Source: Pseudoxanthomonas spadix
GTDB taxonomy: Bacteria > Pseudomonadota > Gammaproteobacteria > Xanthomonadales > Xanthomonadaceae
NCBI RefSeq assembly: GCF_003703395.1
Contig: NZ_RDQN01000005.1
Coordinates: 1 to 64,000 of the forward strand
DNA length: 64,000 nt
Reading direction: 5' to 3'
Position 1 is the first letter of the stretch; each line of letters begins with the position of its first letter. Of this stretch, positions 8,178-15,030 are shown in pieces. The notes under the pieces were generated by a model. The model had not been told where the DNA came from and did no database searches. It was given only the letters and a program-made list of their open reading frames with translations. The translations under genes and the position numbers were made by a program.

Positions 8178-9395
8178 ATGCCTCTCTACCGCTACAAGGC
8201 CCTCAACGCGCGCGGCGATGTGCTGGAGGCGCAGATGGAAGCGGCCAGCGAGGCCGAGGTGGTCGCGCGCCTGCAGGAACAGGGCCACCTGCCGATGGAG
8301 GCGAAGCTGGCCTCCGAAGGTGGCGGGCTGGGCGCATTCAAGACGCTGCTGCAGCCCAACGCGTTTGCCGGGCAGCGGCTGGTGCTGTTCACCCAGCAGC
8401 TGGCCACGCTGCTCGGCGCCGGCCAGCCGCTGGACCGCGCGCTGACGATCCTGCTGGAGCTGCCCGACGAGGACAAGGCGCGCAATACGGTGGCCGACAT
8501 CCGCGAAGCGGTGCGCGGCGGTGCGCCGCTGTCCACGGCGCTGGAGCGCCAGCACGGCAGCTTCTCGCGGCTGTACATCAACATGGTCCGCGCGGGCGAG
8601 GCCGGCGGCAGCCTGCACGACACCCTGCAGCGGCTGGCCGATTACCTGGAGCGCAGCCGCGCGCTCAAGGGCCGGGTGGTCAACGCGCTGATCTATCCGG
8701 CGATCCTGCTGCTGGTGGTCGGGCTGGCGATGCTGTTCCTGCTGGGCTACGTGGTGCCGCAGTTCTCGCAGATGTACGAAAGCCTGGACGTAACGCTGCC
8801 GTGGTTCACCCGGATCGTGCTGGCGATCGGCCAGTTCGTGGCCGGCTGGTGGCTGGCGCTGGTCGTGATCCCGGCGGCGCTGGTGCTGTGGGCCGAGCGC
8901 AAGCGCCGCGACACGGCTTTCCGCGACCGCTTCGATGCGTGGATCCTGCAGCGCAGGCTGATCGGGCCGTTGCTCGCGCGGCTGGAAACCGCGCGCCTGG
9001 CCCGCACCCTGGGCACGCTGCTGCGCAACGGCGTGCCGTTGCTGGGGGCGCTGGGCATCGCCGGCAAGGTGCTGGGCAACCGGGCGCTGGCGGCCGATGT
9101 CCAGGGCGCGGCCGATGCGGTCAAGAACGGCCGCGCGCTGTCCGCCTCGCTGGGCGCCGGCAAGCGCTTTCCGCGCCTGGCGCTGCAGATGATCCAGGTC
9201 GGCGAGGAGTCCGGCGCGCTGGACACGATGCTGCTCAAGACCGCCGACACCTTCGAGGCGCAGACCGCACAGGCGCTGGACCGCATGCTGGCCGCGCTGG
9301 TGCCGGCGGTGACCCTGGTGCTGGCGGCGGTGGTGGGTGCGGTCATCATCGCCGTGTTGGTGCCGCTGTACGATCTGGCCGGCGCCATCAACTGA
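8178..9395 (+). CDS. gspF: Type II secretion inner-membrane platform protein GspF (XpsF)
   Basis: Polytopic platform protein that couples the GspE ATPase to pseudopilin extraction and assembly. The start at 8178 gives 405 aa, the usual XpsF length (MPLYRYKALNARGD). Two GspF repeats are seen: cytoplasmic domain, a membrane segment near residue 175 (ILLLVVGLAMLFLLGYVV), a second near 220 (ALVVIPAALVLW), a second cytoplasmic domain, and a C-terminal segment (LVPAVTLVLAAVVGAVIIAVLV). It is followed 50 bp later by gspG. The DNA just upstream carries the cassette repeat, so its expression may be polar on, or partly independent of, gspE. Confidence 0.95.
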   Translation: MPLYRYKALNARGDVLEAQMEAASEAEVVARLQEQGHLPMEAKLASEGGGLGAFKTLLQPNAFAGQRLVLFTQQLATLLGAGQPLDRALTILLELPDEDKARNTVADIREAVRGGAPLSTALERQHGSFSRLYINMVRAGEAGGSLHDTLQRLADYLERSRALKGRVVNALIYPAILLLVVGLAMLFLLGYVVPQFSQMYESLDVTLPWFTRIVLAIGQFVAGWWLALVVIPAALVLWAERKRRDTAFRDRFDAWILQRRLIGPLLARLETARLARTLGTLLRNGVPLLGALGIAGKVLGNRALAADVQGAADAVKNGRALSASLGAGKRFPRLALQMIQVGEESGALDTMLLKTADTFEAQTAQALDRMLAALVPAVTLVLAAVVGAVIIAVLVPLYDLAGAIN

Positions 9396-9445
9396 TTTGT
9401 CGAAACCTTTCCCCCGCACCCGCAACACGTAATGGAAGATCGCAC

Positions 9446-9883
9446 ATGCACGACCGACGTTCCTTCTCGCCACGGCCCGCACGCGCCGCCCAGGCCGGCT
9501 TCACCCTGATGGAAATCATCGTGGTGGTGATCCTGATCGGCGGCATCGTCGCCTTTGCCGCCAGCCGCATCCTGGGCAACGCCGACCGCGCCAAGGTCAA
9601 CCTGGCCCGCGCCCAGGTGCAGACCGTGGCCGAGAAGATCCAGCAGTTCGAGATGGACACTGGCCGTCTGCCCGGTGCGCTGGATGAACTGGTCAGCGCC
9701 CCGGGCGATGCCGGTGGCTGGCTGGGTCCGTATGCCAAGCAGACCGAGCTGAAGGATCCCTGGAACCACCCCTACCAGTACGCGGTGCCCGGCCAGGATG
9801 GCCCGTTCGACCTGATCAGCCTGGGCAAGGACGGACAGCCCGGCGGTGACAGCGTCAACGCCGATATCCGGTACCAGCACTGA
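9446..9883 (+). CDS. gspG: Major pseudopilin GspG (XpsG)
   Basis: Main subunit of the type II secretion pseudopilus. 145 aa from ATG 9446. A class III prepilin leader of 18 residues ends AAQAG18, followed by FTLMEII with the conserved Glu at +5 (E23) and the hydrophobic N-terminal helix. The C-terminal half has the GspG pattern (DTGRLPGALDELV, GGWLGPY, DPWNHPYQY, SLGKDGQPGG), including the calcium-site region. Cleaved and N-methylated by the prepilin peptidase PilD/GspO, whose gene is not in this window. The first of four pseudopilins in a row. Confidence 0.96.
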   Translation: MHDRRSFSPRPARAAQAGFTLMEIIVVVILIGGIVAFAASRILGNADRAKVNLARAQVQTVAEKIQQFEMDTGRLPGALDELVSAPGDAGGWLGPYAKQTELKDPWNHPYQYAVPGQDGPFDLISLGKDGQPGGDSVNADIRYQH

Positions 9884-9890
9884 GCACGGC

Positions 9891-10442
9891 ATGGCCCGCC
9901 GCGCGCCCTGGCCCGGCCCTCCCGCGGTGCGGGCTTTCAGTCCGGCGCTCGCGCACGGCCCGCGCGCGTCCAGCCGGCCGCGCGCAGGCGCCACCCGGCA
10001 TTCCGGCTTCACCCTGATCGAGGTGCTGGTGGTGGTCGCCCTGATCGCGCTGATCGGCACGATGACGGCGGTGGCCATGAGCGGCGGCCTGCAGGGCATG
10101 CGCCTGCGTTCTGCTGCCAAGGAGATCGCCACGCAGCTGCGCTTCACCCGCGCCCAGGCCATCGCCAGCGGCCAGCCGCAGCGCCTGGTGATCAATCCGT
10201 CCGGACACCTGTACGCCGCACCCGGCAGGCGCAACGGGCGGATTCCACAGGAGCTGGGCATCGCCTTCTACGGCGCGCGCCAGGCCAGCGCGCAGGCCGG
10301 CGAGGGCGCGATCGTGTTCTATCCAGACGGCGCTTCCACCGGTGGCCGCATCGAGCTGTCGGCCAGGCAGGCGGTGCGCCGGATCAGCGTGGCCTGGCTG
10401 ACCGGCGAGGTGCGGCTGGAGACGCCGGGGCCGGCGCCGTGA
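9891..10442 (+). CDS. gspH: Minor pseudopilin GspH (XpsH)
   Basis: Minor pseudopilin, 183 aa from ATG 9891, 7 nt after the gspG stop. The cleavage site is G39|FTLIEVLVVVALIALIG, so the leader has 39 residues, Arg/Pro/Ala-rich, far longer than the 6-18 seen in GspG or GspJ. A start nearer the cleavage site is not obvious. The rest fits GspH (AKEIATQLRFTRAQAIASGQP; IVFYPDGASTGGRIEL). It belongs to the tip complex with GspI/J/K. Its stop overlaps the start of gspI (TGATG). Confidence 0.88.
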   Translation: MARRAPWPGPPAVRAFSPALAHGPRASSRPRAGATRHSGFTLIEVLVVVALIALIGTMTAVAMSGGLQGMRLRSAAKEIATQLRFTRAQAIASGQPQRLVINPSGHLYAAPGRRNGRIPQELGIAFYGARQASAQAGEGAIVFYPDGASTGGRIELSARQAVRRISVAWLTGEVRLETPGPAP

Positions 10443-10948
10443 TGCGGCGCGACTTCGGCCGCGGACTCGTGAAGGCTTGCGGTGCAAAGGCCTGCGCCCC
10501 CGGGGGCCGTGCGCGTGCCCGTGCGTCATTGGCCCGGCAGCGCGGCTTCACCCTGATCGAAGTGGTGGTCGCCTTCGCCCTGCTGGCGCTGGCACTGACC
10601 CTGTTGCTGGGCTCGCTGTCCGGGGCGGCGCGGCAGATCCAGCGCGCCAACCTGTCCGGGCGCGCGGCCCTGCACGCGCAGACGCTGCTGGCCCAGGTCG
10701 GCGCCGGCAGCGCGCCGGTGCCGGGCCATGACGAAGGCGACCTGGAGCAGGGCCGCTACCACTGGACCCTGGACATCGAACCCTGGACCGACCCGCAGCG
10801 CGCGGACACCGCCCTGACCGGACCCGCCGCCACGCGCCTGCTGGAAGTGCAGCTGACCGTGGCCTGGGGCAGCGGCGCGGGCGAACGCCTGCAGTGGCGC
10901 AGCCTGCGCCTGGTCGCGCCGCAGGGCACGCCGGGGGCCGCGCCATGA
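10442..10948 (+). CDS. gspI: Minor pseudopilin GspI (XpsI)
   Basis: Minor pseudopilin, 168 aa from ATG 10442 (GTG 10439 is one codon earlier). Leader of 35 residues (Arg/Ala/Gly-rich, with two cysteines), then cleavage at G35|FTLIEVVVAFALLALALTLLL with E40 at +5. The remainder matches GspI (LHAQTLLAQVGAG; EGDLEQGRYHWTLDIEPW). GspI nucleates the I-J-K tip trimer. Overlaps gspH and gspJ by a few bases, indicating translational coupling. The long leader parallels that of GspH. Confidence 0.88.
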   Translation: MRRDFGRGLVKACGAKACAPGGRARARASLARQRGFTLIEVVVAFALLALALTLLLGSLSGAARQIQRANLSGRAALHAQTLLAQVGAGSAPVPGHDEGDLEQGRYHWTLDIEPWTDPQRADTALTGPAATRLLEVQLTVAWGSGAGERLQWRSLRLVAPQGTPGAAP

Positions 10949-11583
10949 GGCGCCACGCCCAGGGCTTCACCCTGATGGAAATCCTGCTGGCCACGCTGCT
11001 GCTGGCGGCAGGGCTGGCGGTGGGCTTTGCGACCCTGCGCGCGGCCACCGCGATGGTCCATCGCGGCGAACTCATTGCTGCGCGCAACGAGCGCCTGCGC
11101 GCGGTGCAGGGCTTCCTGCGCAGCCACCTGGCTTCGGCCCAGGCGATCGCCTATGAAATGGACGACGAACACGGCATTGCCAGCCGCTTCGCCGGCACGC
11201 CCACGACGATGCGCTTCGTGGCCGACCTGCCCGATTACCTGGGCCGCGGCGGGCCCTACCTGCACGATGTCCGGGCGGTCGAGGACGGCAGCCGCCTGCA
11301 GGTGGACCTGGCGATGGTGCAGGCCGGGCGCACCGTGGCCGAGCCCGGCTCGCCGCGGCCGCCGGAGCTGTTGGCCGATGGGCTGGAGTCGGTGCGCTTC
11401 CGCTACCGCGGGCTGGACCCGGACGCCGCCAGGCTGGGCCCGTGGCAGGACGGCTGGAGCCAGGTCGAGACCCTGCCGGTGCAGGTGTCCATCCAGATCG
11501 AAGCGGCCGATGGCACGCGCTGGCCGGACATGGTCGTGACCCTGGCCCAGGGCAACGGCAGCAGCCACCAGGTCGCCCCGTGA
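10945..11583 (+). CDS. gspJ: Minor pseudopilin GspJ (XpsJ)
   Basis: Minor pseudopilin, 212 aa. The start at 10945 (ATGAGG overlapping the gspI stop) leaves a short leader MRRHAQG7 before FTLMEILLATLLLAAGLAV; E12 is at +5. The C-terminal globular part fits GspJ (LAVGFATLRAATAMVHRGEL; VRFRYRGLDP; LPVQVSIQIE). It forms the tip complex with GspI and GspK. The stop overlaps the GTG start of gspK. Confidence 0.92.
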   Translation: MRRHAQGFTLMEILLATLLLAAGLAVGFATLRAATAMVHRGELIAARNERLRAVQGFLRSHLASAQAIAYEMDDEHGIASRFAGTPTTMRFVADLPDYLGRGGPYLHDVRAVEDGSRLQVDLAMVQAGRTVAEPGSPRPPELLADGLESVRFRYRGLDPDAARLGPWQDGWSQVETLPVQVSIQIEAADGTRWPDMVVTLAQGNGSSHQVAP

Positions 11584-12449
11584 GCCGGGCGGGCCTGGTC
11601 GCGCCGGGCGCCCAGCGCGGGGTGGCGCTGCTGCTGGTGGTGTGGCTGATCGCGCTGCTGACCGCGCTGATCGGCGCCTTTGCCATCTCCGCGCGGGTCG
11701 AGTCGCTGCAGGGCCGGGTGCTGGCCCAGGGCAGCGTGGTCCAGCAGATCGCCCGCGCCGGGCTGGAATATGCCCTGCAACGCGTGGCCGACCCCGACCC
11801 CGGCAGCCGCTGGACCCCCGATGGCCGGCCCTACGCCTGGCAGTACGCCGGCAGCCAGGTGCAGGTGCAGCTGGTGGACGAATCGGGCAAGGTCGATCTG
11901 AACCAGGCCGACGCCCAGATCCTGTCCAGCCTGCTGCGCGCGGTGGGCGTGGAGGCGGGCCAGGCCCAGCAGCTGGCTGGCGCCGCAGTGGACTGGCGCG
12001 ACAGCGACGCGCTGTCCCAGGTGGCCGGCGGTGCCGAGGACCCGGACTATGCCGCCGCCGGCCTGCCGTACGGGGCCAAGGATGCGCCGTACGAATCGGT
12101 GGCCGAGGTCGAACAGGTGCTGGGCTGGACGCCGCAGCTCTACGCCAGGGTCCGCGCCTACCTGACCATCTACGCAGGCCGCGGCCGGCCCGATCCCCGC
12201 TATGCACAAGCTCCGGTGCTGACCGCGCTGGGCCTGGACCCCGGCCTGGTGCTGGCCCAGCGCCAGGGCAGCATCGGCCAGCCGGCGCTCGTGGGCCAGG
12301 GCACCGGCACGTATAGTATCCAGAGCCGCGCACGCACCCCCGATGGCCGCCAGGCGGTGCTGCGGGCGGTGGTGCGGGCCGGGGGCGGGCCCACACCGGG
12401 TTCGATGTACACCACGCTGCGCTGGGAGGAAGGTTGGGAGCCCCGATGA
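11580..12449 (+). CDS. gspK: Pseudopilus tip protein GspK (XpsK)
   Basis: Largest minor pseudopilin, predicted tip cap. Start GTG 11580, overlapping the gspJ stop as GTGA; 289 aa. The N-terminus reads ...AQRG14|VALLLVVWLIALLTALIGAF: a prepilin-like cleavage site without Glu at +5, typical of GspK. The alpha-helical insertion domain follows with family motifs (VDESGKVDLNQAD; AAVDWRDSD; GLPYGAKDAPYESVAEVEQVLG), then YSIQSRARTPDGRQAVLRAVV. Ends overlapping the gspL ATG. Confidence 0.94.
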   Translation: MSRAGLVAPGAQRGVALLLVVWLIALLTALIGAFAISARVESLQGRVLAQGSVVQQIARAGLEYALQRVADPDPGSRWTPDGRPYAWQYAGSQVQVQLVDESGKVDLNQADAQILSSLLRAVGVEAGQAQQLAGAAVDWRDSDALSQVAGGAEDPDYAAAGLPYGAKDAPYESVAEVEQVLGWTPQLYARVRAYLTIYAGRGRPDPRYAQAPVLTALGLDPGLVLAQRQGSIGQPALVGQGTGTYSIQSRARTPDGRQAVLRAVVRAGGGPTPGSMYTTLRWEEGWEPR

Positions 12450-13591
12450 CGACACCGCGCGCCGGCACGGCTGTGCTGCCGGGCCTGGGGCGCTGGCTGG
12501 GCGCTGCCGGCCGCTTCCTTTCCTGGTGGCGCGATGCGCTGGCCAGCTGGCTGCCGTCGCGCTGGCGCGTGTTGTTCGGGCTGGCCGCCGAGCGCCTGCT
12601 GCTGGTCCCGCAGGACGACCAGGTGGCGCTGCTGCGGGCCGGCCAGGCCGGGCTGGAACCGCTGGCCACTGTGCCCCTGCCGTTGACCACCGCCGATCTG
12701 GACGCAGTGCTGTCACCGCGCCTGGCCGGCCTGCCGCGCTGGAGCCTGCTGCCGGCCGTGCAGGTGCTGCGCCGTCCGCTGCTGCTGCCCGCCGCCGCCG
12801 CCGAGCGCCTGCGCCAGGTCGTCGGCTTCGAGATCGACCGCCAGACCCCGTTTACCGCCGAGGCGGTGTACTTCGACGCCCGCCTCACCCGGCGCCGGCC
12901 CGATGGCCAGATCGAGGCCGAACTGGTGGTCGTGCGCCGCCAGGGCGTGGACCGCGCGCTGGAGGCCCTGGGCCCCCTCGCCGCGGGCCTGGCCGGACTG
13001 GATGTCGCCGATGCGCACGGCCAGCCGCTGGGGGTGAACCTGCTGCCGCCGGCCGGGCGCGTGCGTGGCGCCGGTCCGGCCCGTCGCTGGAACCTGGTTG
13101 CGGCCGTGGTGGCGGTGCTGGCGCTGGCCTTCGCCGGCTGGCAGGTGCTGGCCAACCGCCGCGCCGCCGCCGATGCCTTCGCCGCACAGGTCGAACGCAG
13201 CGCTGCCCGCGCCCGCGAGGTCGCCGCCAAGCGCCAGCAGCTGGTCGATCTGGTCGAAGGCGCGAAGTTCCTGCAGGCCCGGCGCGCCGCGCGCCCGACC
13301 ACCATCGAGGTGCTGGACGAACTGACCCGGCTGCTGCCCGACAGCACCTACCTGGAGAAAGTCTCGATCGAAGGCGATCGGCTGCTGCTGATCGGCCTGA
13401 GTCCGCAGGCGCCGGGCCTGGTCAAGGTGCTGGAAGGCTCCAGGCTGTGGACCTCGCCGGCGCTGACCGGCGCGTTGCAGATGGATCGCCGGACCCGCCT
13501 GGACCGGTTCAGCATGACCGCCCAGCTGGCCGGTCCCAAGCCGCCTTCCAACACTGCCCCGGCCGCGCGCAGGAATGCCAATGCCGGCTAG
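12446..13591 (+). CDS. gspL: Type II secretion assembly protein GspL (XpsL)
   Basis: Bitopic inner-membrane protein linking GspE to GspM. 381 aa from ATG 12446, overlapping the gspK stop (ATGA). The large cytoplasmic actin-like domain (residues about 30-205) is followed by one transmembrane helix at about 216-236 (WNLVAAVVAVLALAFAGW) and a periplasmic ferredoxin-like domain (RPTTIEVLDELTRLLPDSTYLEKVSIEGDRLLLIGLS). Known partners in the family are the GspE N-domain and GspM. The gspM start lies inside its last codons. Confidence 0.93.
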   Translation: MTTPRAGTAVLPGLGRWLGAAGRFLSWWRDALASWLPSRWRVLFGLAAERLLLVPQDDQVALLRAGQAGLEPLATVPLPLTTADLDAVLSPRLAGLPRWSLLPAVQVLRRPLLLPAAAAERLRQVVGFEIDRQTPFTAEAVYFDARLTRRRPDGQIEAELVVVRRQGVDRALEALGPLAAGLAGLDVADAHGQPLGVNLLPPAGRVRGAGPARRWNLVAAVVAVLALAFAGWQVLANRRAAADAFAAQVERSAARAREVAAKRQQLVDLVEGAKFLQARRAARPTTIEVLDELTRLLPDSTYLEKVSIEGDRLLLIGLSPQAPGLVKVLEGSRLWTSPALTGALQMDRRTRLDRFSMTAQLAGPKPPSNTAPAARRNANAG

Positions 13592-14216
13592 GCGCGCAGG
13601 CCGGGACCGCTGGCTGGCACTGGGCCTGCTGCTGGCCGCGCTGGCGCTGGCCTATCTGGTCCTGGTCCACCCGTGGTGGACCGTGCCGATGCGCGCGCTC
13701 GGCGCCCGCATCGAGGCCTTGCAGCAGCGTGAGCTGCGGGTGCGCACCCAGCTGCAGCAGCGCCCGCAGGTCGAACGCCAGCTCGCCGCCGCCCAGGCTG
13801 CACTGGGCAAGCAGCCGGGCTTTCTGTCCGAACCCTCGGCCGAGCTGGCCACCGCCGCGCTGACCCAGCGCCTGGAAACGGTGGTCGGCCAGGCCAGCCC
13901 CGGCAACCGCAGCTGCGCCATCACCAACCGCTCGCCGTTCCCGGCCGGCGGCGGCGAGCGTTTTCCGCGCGTGGTGGTCCAGGTGACCCTGCGCTGCGGC
14001 GTGCCGGAAACCGCCGCGGTCCTGCATGCGCTGGAATCGGGCAGCCCGCGCCTGTTCGTGGACAACCTCAACATCCTGGCGCAGAGCTTCAACTTCCGCA
14101 CGCCCAATGCCCCCGATTCCGCCGGAGGACTGAACGTGAGCTTCGACCTGTCCGGTTATCTGAACCCTTCCGCTGCCGCGCCCACGCCGGCCCGCGCAGG
14201 TGCGCATGCGCAGTGA
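13575..14216 (+). CDS. gspM: Type II secretion protein GspM (XpsM)
   Basis: Small bitopic platform protein that stabilises GspL. 213 aa; the ATG at 13575 lies 17 bp inside gspL (ATG 13581 is also possible). One N-terminal transmembrane helix at about 13-31 (LALGLLLAALALAYLVLVH), a coiled-coil-prone segment (IEALQQRELRVRTQLQQRPQVERQLAAAQ) and a periplasmic domain with VQVTLRCGVPETAAVLHALESG. Sequence conservation in this family is low, so identification leans on position L-M-N plus topology. Confidence 0.9.
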   Translation: MPMPARRAGRDRWLALGLLLAALALAYLVLVHPWWTVPMRALGARIEALQQRELRVRTQLQQRPQVERQLAAAQAALGKQPGFLSEPSAELATAALTQRLETVVGQASPGNRSCAITNRSPFPAGGGERFPRVVVQVTLRCGVPETAAVLHALESGSPRLFVDNLNILAQSFNFRTPNAPDSAGGLNVSFDLSGYLNPSAAAPTPARAGAHAQ

Positions 14217-15021
14217 ATCGCTCGGCCCGCGCACCTGGCTGCTGCTGGCGGTGGCGGGCTGGTCGGTGCTGACGGCCGTGCTGGCGCTGGCCGGCATGGG
14301 CAGCCGGATCGTGCCGCTGGCCGACGACCCGGCGCTGGTCCAGGCGCTGCCGGCCCTGCCCAGGCCGGCGCCGGAACGGCTGGGACCGCTGCAGCAATAT
14401 TCGGAGATCGTGCGCCGCCCGGTGTTTGCCGCTGACCGCCAGCCACACGATTTCTTCCTGGAAGGCCAGGGTGGCGAGCAGGCCGGCAAGGGCTTCGACT
14501 ACGTGCTGACCAGCGTGCTGATCACCCCGCGCGTGCGCCTGGCGATCCTGCAGTCGCCGGGTCAGGGCGGTCCGGCCTCGGCGGTACGGGTCAGGCTGGG
14601 CGATGCGCCGCCGGCTGCTCCGGCCTGGCACCTGACCGCACTGGAGCCACGCCGGGCGGTGTTCGAAGGCCCCGAAGGCCGGCGCACGCTGGAACTGCGG
14701 GTATTCGACGGCCAGGGCGGGCAGCCGCCGACCCGGCTGGCCGGGGCCCAGCCGCAGGGCCAACGGCCAGCGCAGAGCGGGCCGGGTGCGGCCACCCCGG
14801 CCGCTGGCGCGGGCAGCGCGCAGACGCCGCCGCGCGAGCGGCCCTCGCCCTCGGACACCCAGGTGCGTGGCGCGCCGCCGGCGGCCAATCCCGATGCCGC
14901 CGAGCCAGCGCCGGCGCTGACCACCGAGCAGCAGATGCAGGCCATCCGCGAACGCATCCAGGCCCGCCGCCGGCAGATGCGCGAACAACAGAACTCCGGT
15001 GCGCCGGAAACGACCAAGTAG
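14206..15021 (+). CDS. gspN: Type II secretion protein N (XpsN, takes the GspC role)
   Basis: Bitopic protein between XpsM and XpsD. In Xanthomonas, XpsN connects the inner-membrane platform to the secretin, a role played by GspC elsewhere; no gspC is present in this operon. 271 aa from ATG 14206 (GTG 14200 possible). A transmembrane helix at about residues 10-30 (TWLLLAVAGWSVLTAVLALAG), a homology-region-like part (LQQYSEIVRRPVFAADRQP, FDYVLTSVLITPRVRLAIL) and a Pro/Ala/Gln-rich low-complexity region (about 178-235) before a charged C-terminus. The product name follows the xps operon. Confidence 0.85.
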   Translation: MRSESLGPRTWLLLAVAGWSVLTAVLALAGMGSRIVPLADDPALVQALPALPRPAPERLGPLQQYSEIVRRPVFAADRQPHDFFLEGQGGEQAGKGFDYVLTSVLITPRVRLAILQSPGQGGPASAVRVRLGDAPPAAPAWHLTALEPRRAVFEGPEGRRTLELRVFDGQGGQPPTRLAGAQPQGQRPAQSGPGAATPAAGAGSAQTPPRERPSPSDTQVRGAPPAANPDAAEPAPALTTEQQMQAIRERIQARRRQMREQQNSGAPETTK

Positions 15022-15030
15022 AGTGAGGAC

